From assembly GCA_036501825.1 (NCBI GenBank), contig DASXZP010000046.1, forward strand, positions 1 to 64,000: a DNA stretch of 64,000 nt. Reading direction: 5' to 3'. Made by a program: the position numbers and the translations under genes. Of this stretch, positions 55,202-63,219 are shown piece after piece (within the stretch, counting starts at the first letter, position 1; each line of letters opens with the position of its first letter). This DNA comes from JAFECT01 sp036501825 (lineage in GTDB: Bacteria > Pseudomonadota > Alphaproteobacteria > Caulobacterales > Caulobacteraceae). The notes beneath the pieces are model-generated. The model had not been told where the DNA came from. It saw only the letters and a list, made by a program, of their open reading frames with translations, and searched no databases.

Positions 55202-57898
55202 TTATGGCTTTTTCTTCAGCGCCGCCTGGGCCGCCGCCAGGCGCGCGATCGGGACGCGGTACGGCGAGCACGACACGTAGTCGAGGCCAACGCCTTCGCA
55301 GAAAGCGATCGACGCCGGATCGCCGCCGTGTTCGCCGCAGATGCCGAGCTTGATGTCCGGGCGCGTCTGGCGCCCGCGTTCCACCGCGATCTTGATCAGG
55401 TCGCCGACGCCGTCCTGGTCGAGGCTGACGAAGGGGTCCTTCTCGAACACGCCGCGCTCGATATAGGCGCCGAGGAAGCGGCCGGAGTCGTCGCGGCTGA
55501 CGCCGAGGGTGGTCTGGGTCAGGTCGTTGGTGCCGAAGGAGAAGAACTCCGCGTTCTCCGCCAGCTGGTCGGCCTTCAGCGCCGCGCGCGGCAGTTCGAC
55601 CATCGTGCCGACCTTGTAGGCGACCTTGGCGCCCTTTTCCGCGAACACCTGTTCCGCGACGCGGTCGGTCAGTTCGCGCAGGATCTTCATCTCCTGCCGC
55701 GTGGCGACGAGCGGGTGCATGATTTCGGGGTCGGGCGTAATGCCCTTGGCCTGGGACTCGCACGCCGCTTCGAAGATCGCGCGCACCTGCATCTCGTAGA
55801 TCTCGGGAAAGGTCACGCCCAGGCGGCACCCGCGCCAGCCCAGCATCGGGTTGGTCTCCGCCAGTTCCTTGGCGCGGCGGATCAGCTTTTCCTTGGAGAT
55901 GCCGGTCGCCTCGGCCGTCGCGGCGACCGCTTCGTCCGTGTGCGGCAGGAACTCGTGCAGCGGCGGGTCAAGCAGGCGGATGGTCACCGGCAGGCCCTGC
56001 ATGATCGCGAACAGCTCGACGAAGTCGGCGCGCTGCATGGGCAGAATCTTGGCCAGAGCCGTGCGGCGGCCCGGTTCGTCGTCGGCGATGATCATCTCGC
56101 GCACGGCGGCGATGCGGGTCTCGTCGAAGAACATGTGCTCAGTGCGGCAAAGCCCGATGCCCTCCGCGCCGAAGCCGCGCGCGGTCTTGGCGTCGAGCGG
56201 GGTTTCCGCGTTGGCGCGCACCTTCATGCGCCGCGCCTTGTCCGCCCATGCCATCAGGGTGCCGAAATCGCCGGACATTTCCGGCTCGATCATCTGCACG
56301 CTGCCGGCCAGCACCTCGCCCTTGGAGCCGTCGATGGTGACGATCTCCCCGGCCTTGAAGATGCGGCCGCGCGCGCGGAACACGCCGGCGCGTTCGTCGA
56401 TCTGGATTTCGCCGGCGCCGGAGACGCAGGCGCGCCCCATGCCGCGGGCGACCACCGCCGCGTGGCTGGTCATGCCGCCGCGAGCGGTGATGATTCCGCG
56501 CGCCGCGTGCATGCCGTGGATGTCCTCGGGCGAGGTTTCCTCACGCACCAGGATCACCGCCTCGCCCACCGAGCCGAGGCGCTCGGCCTCGTCGGCGTCG
56601 AACACGATCTTGCCGGTGGCGGCGCCGGGCGAGGCCGGCAGGCCCTGGGCGATCACGTCGCGCGTGGCCTTGGGATCGATCGCGGGGTGCAGCAGCTGGT
56701 CGAGCGAACCGGGCTCGACCCGCATCACCGCCTCGCGCTCGTCGATGACGCCTTCGCTCACCAGATCGACCGCGACCTTCAGCGCCGCCTTGGCGGTGCG
56801 CTTTCCGTTGCGGGTCTGCAGCATGTAGAGCCGCCCGCGCTCGACGGTGAACTCGATGTCCTGCATGTCGCGGTAATGCGCCTCCAGGCGCTCCACCACC
56901 GCCTTGAACTCGGCGAAGACCTCGGGGAACAGCTCTTCCATCGACGGCTGCGGCTCGCCCATTTCCTCGCGCGAGATTCTGGTCAGCGACTGCGGCGTGC
57001 GCAGGCCCGCGACCACGTCCTCGCCCTGGGCGTTGACCAGGAATTCGCCGTAGAGCCGGTGCTCGCCGGTCGAGGGATTGCGGGTGAAGGCGACGCCGGT
57101 GGCCGAGGTGTCGCCCATGTTGCCGAACACCATGGACTGCACGTTCACCGCGGTGCCCCAGCTCTCGGGGATGTCGTGCATGCGGCGGTAGAACTTGGCG
57201 CGGTCGTTCATCCAGCTCGCGAACACGGCGCCGATGGCGCCCCACAGCTGCTCGCGCGCGTCCTGCGGGAACGGCTTGCCGAGCTCGCGCTGCACCGCAG
57301 TCTTGTAGTCGGCGACCACGCGCTCCCAGTCGTCGGCGCTCAGCGCCGTGTCGATGTCGACGCCGATGCGGTCCTTGTGGTCGTCGAGGATTTCCTCGAA
57401 GGCATGGTGCTCCAGGCCCAGCACCACGTTCGAATACATCTGGATGAAGCGGCGATAGCTGTCGAAGGCGAAGCGCTTGTCGCCGGACAGGACCGCAAGA
57501 CCGGCCACGGTCTGATCGTTCAGGCCGAGGTTCAGCACCGTGTCCATCATGCCCGGCATCGACGCGCGCGCGCCCGAGCGCACCGACACGAGCAGCGGGT
57601 TCTTCGGATCGCCGAACACTTTGCCGGTGATCTGTTCGACCTTCTTCAGCGCGTCGTTCACCTGGCCGTCGAGATCGCCGGGATAGGTGTTCCCGTTGGA
57701 ATAGTAGTGGGTGCAGGCTTCCGTCGTGATGGTGAAACCCGGAGGCACCGGCAGGCCCAGCGACGACATCTCGGCCAGGTTCGCGCCCTTGCCGCCCAGC
57801 AGGTTCTTCATCGAGGCGTCGCCGTCGGCCCCGCCGCCGCCGAAACCATAGACCCACCGGGTTTTCACGCCAGGTTCCTTGGGCGCATCCGCCGCCAT
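55202..57898 (-). CDS. ppdK: Pyruvate, phosphate dikinase
   Basis: This enzyme interconverts pyruvate + ATP + Pi and PEP + AMP + PPi. About 898 residues cover the ATP-grasp domain (LLGGKGANLAEMSSLGLPVPPGFTIT), the swivelling phosphohistidine domain with GMTSHAAVVARGMGRACVSG, and the PEP-binding TIM barrel (ENAEFFSFGTNDLTQTTLGVSRDD). ATG 57898 follows GGAG at 6 bases; an in-frame ATG lies at 57910. It is 16 bases downstream of the glyS stop. Confidence 0.96.
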   Translation of the reverse strand: MAADAPKEPGVKTRWVYGFGGGGADGDASMKNLLGGKGANLAEMSSLGLPVPPGFTITTEACTHYYSNGNTYPGDLDGQVNDALKKVEQITGKVFGDPKNPLLVSVRSGARASMPGMMDTVLNLGLNDQTVAGLAVLSGDKRFAFDSYRRFIQMYSNVVLGLEHHAFEEILDDHKDRIGVDIDTALSADDWERVVADYKTAVQRELGKPFPQDAREQLWGAIGAVFASWMNDRAKFYRRMHDIPESWGTAVNVQSMVFGNMGDTSATGVAFTRNPSTGEHRLYGEFLVNAQGEDVVAGLRTPQSLTRISREEMGEPQPSMEELFPEVFAEFKAVVERLEAHYRDMQDIEFTVERGRLYMLQTRNGKRTAKAALKVAVDLVSEGVIDEREAVMRVEPGSLDQLLHPAIDPKATRDVIAQGLPASPGAATGKIVFDADEAERLGSVGEAVILVREETSPEDIHGMHAARGIITARGGMTSHAAVVARGMGRACVSGAGEIQIDERAGVFRARGRIFKAGEIVTIDGSKGEVLAGSVQMIEPEMSGDFGTLMAWADKARRMKVRANAETPLDAKTARGFGAEGIGLCRTEHMFFDETRIAAVREMIIADDEPGRRTALAKILPMQRADFVELFAIMQGLPVTIRLLDPPLHEFLPHTDEAVAATAEATGISKEKLIRRAKELAETNPMLGWRGCRLGVTFPEIYEMQVRAIFEAACESQAKGITPDPEIMHPLVATRQEMKILRELTDRVAEQVFAEKGAKVAYKVGTMVELPRAALKADQLAENAEFFSFGTNDLTQTTLGVSRDDSGRFLGAYIERGVFEKDPFVSLDQDGVGDLIKIAVERGRQTRPDIKLGICGEHGGDPASIAFCEGVGLDYVSCSPYRVPIARLAAAQAALKKKP

Positions 57899-57914
57899 CG
57901 TCGTCTCCATCGCC

Positions 57915-60101
57915 TCACCCGCCGATCAGGGCGAAGTCCGCCACGCTGTTGGCCGCATCGCGAATCCGCGACAACAGCCGCAACCGGTTCATCCGCACGT
58001 CCGGGTCCGGATCGTTCACGAACACCTTGTCGAAGAAAGCGTCCACCGGCGCGCGCAGGCCGGCGAGGCTTTCCCCCGCCCCGGTGAAATCCTCACGCTC
58101 CAGCTGCGGTTCCAGCGTCGCCAGCGCGTCGTCGAGCGCCTTGCCCAGCGCGCGTTCTTCCGCCTCGCGATAGCGCGCGGGATCGGGATCGCCGTCGTAG
58201 GACTCGTTCGGGTTCTTCTTGGCTTCCGCCTTCAGGATGTTCACCGCACGCCGGTATCCGGCCAGCAGGTTTGCGCCGTCGTCGGTCTTCAGGAACTGAT
58301 CCAGCGCCTCGACGCGGGCGACAATGCGCACCAGGTCGTCGTCGCCGAGCGCGAACACCGCATCCACCAGGTCGTGCCGCTTGCCCTGGTCGCGCAGCAG
58401 CACCTTCAAGCGATCGGCGAAGAAGGCGACCAAGTCTTCCATCGCAACGCGGATGTGAGCCCAGCGCTTCTGGATCTCGTCGGCCGAGAGGTTCTTGTCC
58501 TTGATCCGGTGCGTCTCACGCGGCTGGCCGAGGTGGATCAGCGCCTGCCAGAACGGCTCGTGGTGCTCGGCGGGCCAGGGCACGCCGGCGCGCTCCATGT
58601 GGCCGCGCGAGGCCAGGGTCAGAAACTTGTACAGCCCCGCGCGCACATTGTTCTGCAGCACCGTCCACACCACGCCCAGCGCGGCGCGACGCAACGCATA
58701 CGGATCGCGCGAACCGGTCGGCTTCTCACCCTCGATCCAGAACCCGAGCAACAGGTCGACCTTATCGGCGAGCGACACCGCGATGGTCGTCGGCGCCGTG
58801 GGCACGTCGTCGCCCTGCCCCTGGGGCTTGTAGTGGTCGCGGACCGCGTCGGCGATCACCGGATCGATCCCGGCAGCGCGCGCGTAATAGCCGCCCATGA
58901 TCCCCTGCAGTTCCGGGAACTCGCCCACCATGCCGGACGCGAGGTCGGCCTTAGCCAGACGCCCGGCTTCGGCGGCCTTTTCGGAGTCGGCGCCGACCAG
59001 GGGCGCGATGTCGAGGGCCAGATCGCTGATCCGCGTCACCCGCTCGGCCATGGTCCCGAGCTTGGCGTGGAAGGTCACGCCGTCGAGTTTACTGAGCCAG
59101 CGCTCGAAATTGCCGGCCTTGTTGTCTTCGTCCCAGAAGAAGCGCGCGTCGTTCAGGCGCGCCGACAGCACCCGCGCGTTACCCGCGGCGATGGCCAAGC
59201 CTCCGTCGCTGGCTTCGATGTTGGCCACGGTGACGAAGCGCGGCGCCAGGGCGCCCGTCTTCGGATCGCGCACGGCGAAATACTTCTGGTGCGTGCGCAT
59301 GGAGGTGCGGATCACCTCGGCCGGCAGGTCGAGGTAGGACGGGTCCATCTCACCCAGGATCGGCGTCGGCCATTCGGCGAGGCCCGCGACCTCGGCGAGC
59401 AGGCCCTCGTCGGGCACGAGTTCGAGCCCCGCGTCGGCGCAGAGTTTGGACGCGCGTTCGAGGATCGTGCGCTTGCGGTCTTCGGCGTCGAGCACGACGA
59501 AGTTGTCGGCCAGCGCCTTGCGATAGGCGTCGAAACCGGAAACCCGGACCGGCTGGCCCGAACCCATGAAGCGGTGGCCTTCGACCAGATCGCCGCTCTG
59601 GATGCCGTCGATGGCGAACGGGACCACCGCGCCGTCGAGCTGACAGAGGATCCGCTTCAGCGGACGCACCCAGCGCAACGACCCGATTCCCCAGGTCATC
59701 GACTTGGGCCACGGGAAGCCGCGCACCACGGCCTCGGTGATTTCCGCGACGATTTCAGGCGTCGGACGGCCCTTGCGGTCGATGTTGGCGTAGAACACGC
59801 CGTCGCGCTCAACCAACTGCTCGCGGGTCAGGCCGGTGGAGCGCAGGAAGCCCTGCAGCGCCTGATCCGGCGCATTGGCGCGCGGACCCTTGCGTTCCTC
59901 CACCCGGTCCGCCTGCGCCGCCGGCAGGTCGTCGATCACCAGGCTCAACCGCCGGGGCCCGCCGAACGCCTGCACCTTGCCGTGCGCGAGGTCGGCGTCC
60001 TTCAGCTTCTCGACAAACAGCCGTTCCAGATCACGCGCCGCATTGGCCTGCATGCGCGCGGGAATTTCTTCGCTGAATAATTCGAGGAGAAGCTGTGGCA
60101 T
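57915..60101 (-). CDS. glyS: Glycine--tRNA ligase beta subunit
   Basis: The 728-residue subunit begins PQLLLELFSEEIPARMQANAARDL, the standard GlyRS-beta start, and contains RWVRPLKRILCQLDG, AKADLASGMVGEFPELQGIMGGYYA and a C-terminal anticodon-binding region (DKVFVNDPDPDVRMNRLRLLSRI). It forms the alpha2beta2 bacterial GlyRS with glyQ, from which it is separated by a DUF559 gene. ppdK follows closely. Confidence 0.97.
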   Translation of the reverse strand: MPQLLLELFSEEIPARMQANAARDLERLFVEKLKDADLAHGKVQAFGGPRRLSLVIDDLPAAQADRVEERKGPRANAPDQALQGFLRSTGLTREQLVERDGVFYANIDRKGRPTPEIVAEITEAVVRGFPWPKSMTWGIGSLRWVRPLKRILCQLDGAVVPFAIDGIQSGDLVEGHRFMGSGQPVRVSGFDAYRKALADNFVVLDAEDRKRTILERASKLCADAGLELVPDEGLLAEVAGLAEWPTPILGEMDPSYLDLPAEVIRTSMRTHQKYFAVRDPKTGALAPRFVTVANIEASDGGLAIAAGNARVLSARLNDARFFWDEDNKAGNFERWLSKLDGVTFHAKLGTMAERVTRISDLALDIAPLVGADSEKAAEAGRLAKADLASGMVGEFPELQGIMGGYYARAAGIDPVIADAVRDHYKPQGQGDDVPTAPTTIAVSLADKVDLLLGFWIEGEKPTGSRDPYALRRAALGVVWTVLQNNVRAGLYKFLTLASRGHMERAGVPWPAEHHEPFWQALIHLGQPRETHRIKDKNLSADEIQKRWAHIRVAMEDLVAFFADRLKVLLRDQGKRHDLVDAVFALGDDDLVRIVARVEALDQFLKTDDGANLLAGYRRAVNILKAEAKKNPNESYDGDPDPARYREAEERALGKALDDALATLEPQLEREDFTGAGESLAGLRAPVDAFFDKVFVNDPDPDVRMNRLRLLSRIRDAANSVADFALIGG

Positions 60102-60105
60102 GTGC

Positions 60106-60429
60106 TTAAGCCGGAGCCTCCCAGGTCACGGGAAAACCGCGGGCGTTCAGTTCGGCGGTGATGCGCGCCATGACGGACGGCATGTTTTGAAACACGTCGT
60201 TGTCTCGCACGCGCAGGACCGTGTAGCCCTGAGACGTGAGCCAGGCGTCACGCTCGGCGTCATGCGACTGCGACTCCGGCAGATCGTGCCGCGGGCTGTC
60301 GATCTCGATCACCAGGTTCGCGCGATGCAAGGCGAAGTCGGCGATGTAGCGGCCGATCGGGGCCTGACGCCGGATGTTGAGATTGAATTTGCGCAACTCC
60401 GCCCACATCAGCTTCTCGCTGAGTGTCAT
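60106..60429 (-). CDS. DUF559 (Vsr-like nuclease fold) protein, start uncertain
   Basis: The sequence MTLSEKLMWAELRKFNLNIRRQAPIGRYIADFALHRANLVIEIDSPRHD... matches DUF559, a PD-(D/E)xK-like fold related to Vsr endonuclease, with the family-typical DFxxxxxxLxIEIDSxxH. The only nearby ATG is 60429, but family-like residues (AIKRARRLRSN) extend about ten codons upstream without a start codon. Upstream the frame stays open through a palindromic repeat to 60705. It lies between glyQ and glyS. Confidence 0.75.
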   Translation of the reverse strand: MTLSEKLMWAELRKFNLNIRRQAPIGRYIADFALHRANLVIEIDSPRHDLPESQSHDAERDAWLTSQGYTVLRVRDNDVFQNMPSVMARITAELNARGFPVTWEAPA

Positions 60430-60493
60430 GTTGCTGCGTAGCCGGCGCGCCCGTTTGATCGCTCCCGGTGCATGGGCAGCATGTTCAAATTCT

Positions 60494-60641
60494 CCCTTCC
60501 TCCTCGATGGAGGAAGGGTCGGGGATGGAGATGAGTGCAGGACGTCGGGGGTGATTGGCGCGGGGGGCGCCGCCCACGATTCTTCCTGAACCCGGTTGCC
60601 CACATCTCCCTCCCTGCCCTCCCTCCATCGAGGAGGGAGGG
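60494..60641. repeat. Inverted pair of 25-base hairpins (REPIN-like)
   Basis: The hairpin at 60494-60518 (CCCTTCCTCC, loop TCGAT, GGAGGAAGGG) and the one at 60617-60641 (CCCTCCCTCC, loop ATCGA, GGAGGGAGGG) are inverted copies of one unit. They also share the adjoining GGGATGGAGATG-type flank. The pair fills the glyQ-DUF559 gap and lies in the open frame upstream of the DUF559 ATG. Confidence 0.88.
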
Positions 60642-60662
60642 TTCCGGTGGGTGGATTTCGCA

Positions 60663-61550
60663 TCACGCCTCCCCCCCAGGCCCGGCGACCCACGCTTCGG
60701 CGCACGCCTTACAGAGGTCGCGGATGCGGCCGATGTAACTTTGGCGTTCGGCGACGGCGATGGCGCCGCGGGCGTCCATCAGGTTGAACAGGTGCGAGGC
60801 CTTCAGCACGCGGTCGTAGGCGGGCAGCACCAGGGCCTGGCCTTGCGGGCCCTTGGCGGCGAGGATGGTCGGGACCATCCGCTCCATGTCCTCGAACTCG
60901 CGCTTCAGCACCTCGACGTCGGCGACTTCGAAGTTGTAGGCCGACTGTTCCCGCTCGTTCTCCAGGAACACGTCGCCGTAGGTCACCCCGGCGGTGTTGA
61001 ACTTCAGGTCGAAGATGTTGTCGACGCCCTGCACGTACATGCACAGACGCTCCAGCCCGTAGGTCAGCTCGCCCGCCACCGGGAACACGTCCAGGCCGCC
61101 GACCTGCTGAAAGTAGGTGTACTGACTGACTTCCATCCCGTCGCACCAGACCTCCCAGCCGAGGCCCCAGGCGCCCACGGTGGGGTTTTCCCAGTCGTCC
61201 TCGACGAAGCGGATGTCGTGCAGTTTCGGATCGATCCCGATCGCCCTCAGCGAGCCGAGATAGAGATCCTGCATGTCGTCGGGGTTCGGCTTCAGGATCA
61301 CCTGGAACTGGTAATAGTGCTGCAGGCGGTTGGGGTTCTCGCCGTAGCGGCCGTCGGAGGGACGGCGCGAGGGCTGGACGTAGGCGGCGCGCCAGGGCTT
61401 GGGGCCGAGCGCGCGCAGCACCGTCGCCGGATGCAGGGTGCCCGCGCCCACCTCGATGTCGTGCGGTTGCAGAACCAGGCAGCCGTGATCGCCCCAATAC
61501 TTCTGGAGCGTCAGGATAAGGTCCTGAAACGAAAGCGGTTGCTCGGTCAC
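60663..61550 (-). CDS. glyQ: Glycine--tRNA ligase alpha subunit
   Basis: The 295-residue catalytic subunit contains FQDLILTLQKYWGDHGCLVLQPHDIEVGAGTLHPATVLRALGP, PSRRPSDGRYGENPNRLQHYYQFQVILKP and VGGLDVFPVAGELTYGLERL, all diagnostic of GlyQ. The start is GTG 61550 (VTEQPLSFQD). The TTG further upstream lies inside the T-tract of the preceding terminator and is rejected. No good Shine-Dalgarno site is visible. Confidence 0.96.
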   Translation of the reverse strand: MTEQPLSFQDLILTLQKYWGDHGCLVLQPHDIEVGAGTLHPATVLRALGPKPWRAAYVQPSRRPSDGRYGENPNRLQHYYQFQVILKPNPDDMQDLYLGSLRAIGIDPKLHDIRFVEDDWENPTVGAWGLGWEVWCDGMEVSQYTYFQQVGGLDVFPVAGELTYGLERLCMYVQGVDNIFDLKFNTAGVTYGDVFLENEREQSAYNFEVADVEVLKREFEDMERMVPTILAAKGPQGQALVLPAYDRVLKASHLFNLMDARGAIAVAERQSYIGRIRDLCKACAEAWVAGPGGEA

Positions 61551-61569
61551 GGGGTTTGTTCGCAGGTGC

Positions 61570-61602
61570 AAAAAAGTCGGCGGACCATAGGGTCCGCCGA
61601 CT
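61570..61602 (-). terminator. Rho-independent terminator of the fasciclin gene
   Basis: A perfect 12-bp stem (AGTCGGCGGACC and complement) with loop ATAG at 61575-61602 is followed on the minus strand by TTTTTT. It ends only about 20 bases before the glyQ start codon. Confidence 0.9.
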
Positions 61603-61640
61603 GCCTTATCAAGCCGCTGAAATCCTTGTGTAGCCTTAGG

Positions 61641-62183
61641 TCAGCGCGGGGCCAGGACCCGGTCCAGGACGAAGATGTTGCCGTTGGTCGCGGCGATGTC
61701 GTTCTGGGTCGCGATGGCGGCGTCGACGTGCACCTTGCCGTCGCCCTGGTTGCCGTCGAGCTGAACCGAGCTGCCGGCGACGGTCTGGATCGCGCTGTAG
61801 TGGCCCATGATCTGGTCGGCGGTGATCTTGGCGTTGATCACGTGATAGAGCATCAGCCGCTGCAGGCCGTCCTTGTCGTCGGTGTTCACCCAGCCATCGA
61901 CGATGCCCGGCGCCAGTTTGCCGAAGGCCGCATCGTCCGGAACGAACACCGTGATGTTCGGCAGCGTCTTCAGCGTCGAGGTGATGCCCGCCGCGTCCGC
62001 GAGCTTCAGAAAGACCGTGAAGTTCCCGCGCGCTTGCAGCGTCTGGATCACGTCTCCCGTAGGCGCGGGTTGCGGCGCGGCGGCGGGCGCCGGCGGCGTG
62101 GCCGGGGCTGCGGTCTGGGCCAGGGCGGGCGCCGCGACCACGAGGGCGGCGGCCACGACGGCGGCGAAACGAAACAGGTTCAT
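61641..62183 (-). CDS. Secreted fasciclin-domain protein
   Basis: The 180-residue protein has a signal peptide (MNLFRFAAVVAAALVVAAPALAQ), a Pro/Ala linker and one fasciclin (FAS1) domain: FTVFLKLADAAGITSTLKTLPNITVFVPDDAAFGKL (H1 motif) and YHVINAKITADQIMG (the YH motif), ending GNIFVLDRVLAPR. FAS1 domains mediate adhesion or binding. ATG 62183 is set by GAGG upstream and the signal peptide; the longer frame is rejected. Confidence 0.9.
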   Translation of the reverse strand: MNLFRFAAVVAAALVVAAPALAQTAAPATPPAPAAAPQPAPTGDVIQTLQARGNFTVFLKLADAAGITSTLKTLPNITVFVPDDAAFGKLAPGIVDGWVNTDDKDGLQRLMLYHVINAKITADQIMGHYSAIQTVAGSSVQLDGNQGDGKVHVDAAIATQNDIAATNGNIFVLDRVLAPR

Positions 62184-62331
62184 CAAGGGCCTCGAAGGTC
62201 TTTGAACGGTTGGAAGGCTCGCCGGAACGTCGGCCCGGACCCGGCTCCTGGCGCGGGCGTCCGTCGACGCGGGACGGTTGCGAATTCGTATCCCCAGCTT
62301 GTGACTAGAAAACGGCTGAGGCTGCGTCAAC

Positions 62332-63219
62332 TTAACACCCCGGCCACGGACCGCCCAGCCGGCAGGGTTTCACCCACCAGGCGGGGTTTTCCCGGGCGAT
62401 GTCCGCTGAAAGGCTCTCGGCCTCCATTTCCCCCTCGACCAGGGCGAACGAGGTCGCGCCGGACCCGGACATGCGCGCGATCAGGGTCTGGGGCGCGGCG
62501 TGCAGGCGAGCCAGCACCGCCCCGGCCGCAGGCTGAACCAGGACCGCCGGCCGTTCCAGGTCGTTGCGGGTGAGCGCCAGGAAGGCCGCGAGTTCGGCGG
62601 CGCTCTCGAACGCGTCCGGCATGGGCGGCAGGTCCACCGGCCGCGCCGACCCGGCAGCGTCGAAGGCGGCATAGACCGCGCCCGTCGCACAGGGCTCGCG
62701 GGGATTGACCAGCACGGCGTGCAGGTCAGGCAGGTCCGGCGCCGGCGACAGCCGCTCTCCGCGCCCCTCGGCGATGGCCGGCGCGCTTTGCAGGCACAGG
62801 GGGCCGTCCGAGCCCAGGCCCGCCGCGATGCGCTCGAGGGTCTCGAGCGAGAGCCCCAGATCGAAGGCGGTGTTGAACAGGCGCAGGGTCGCCGCCGCGT
62901 CCGCCGTGCCGCCCCCGACCCCCGCCGCTACGGGCAGAGCCTTTTCCAGCAGCACGCGCACCGGACCGAGCGGCAGGCCGGTCTCGGCCTCCAGGCCGCG
63001 GATCGCGTCGAGCACCAGGTTGCGCCCGGCGCCGGCCAGGCCCGGGGCAAAGGGACCGTCGACGACCAGTTCGAAGGCCTCGGCGGCCGACACGCTCACC
63101 CGATCGCCGACGTCGGCGAAGACCGCGAGGCTCGCCACCGGATGGTAGCCTGAGGCCTCAAGCGGCCCGACGTGCAGGAACAGGTTGATCTTGGCCGGCG
63201 CGAACGCGCTCTGACTCAC
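62332..63219 (-). CDS. ispE: 4-diphosphocytidyl-2-C-methyl-D-erythritol kinase
   Basis: This enzyme phosphorylates CDP-methylerythritol in the non-mevalonate isoprenoid pathway. It is a 295-residue GHMP kinase: FAPAKINLFLHVG near the N-terminus, the ATP loop LPVAAGVGGGTADAAATLR (Thr-Ala in place of the more common Ser-Ser), and ARMSGSGATSFAL in the C-terminus. The GTG start at 63219 overlaps the upstream TGA as GTGA. Confidence 0.95.
   Translation of the reverse strand: MSQSAFAPAKINLFLHVGPLEASGYHPVASLAVFADVGDRVSVSAAEAFELVVDGPFAPGLAGAGRNLVLDAIRGLEAETGLPLGPVRVLLEKALPVAAGVGGGTADAAATLRLFNTAFDLGLSLETLERIAAGLGSDGPLCLQSAPAIAEGRGERLSPAPDLPDLHAVLVNPREPCATGAVYAAFDAAGSARPVDLPPMPDAFESAAELAAFLALTRNDLERPAVLVQPAAGAVLARLHAAPQTLIARMSGSGATSFALVEGEMEAESLSADIARENPAWWVKPCRLGGPWPGC

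Noticed and set aside
54980..58087. 1035-codon open frame on the plus strand opposite ppdK
   Set aside because: It mirrors the ppdK coding strand, has no domain, and starts inside the YciI gene in another frame.
57879..60080. 733-codon open frame on the plus strand opposite glyS
   Set aside because: Antisense shadow of glyS without recognisable domains or a plausible start context.
60555..62573. 672-codon open frame on the plus strand opposite glyQ and the fasciclin gene
   Set aside because: Antisense shadow running through a palindromic repeat and a terminator, so it cannot be a single real gene.
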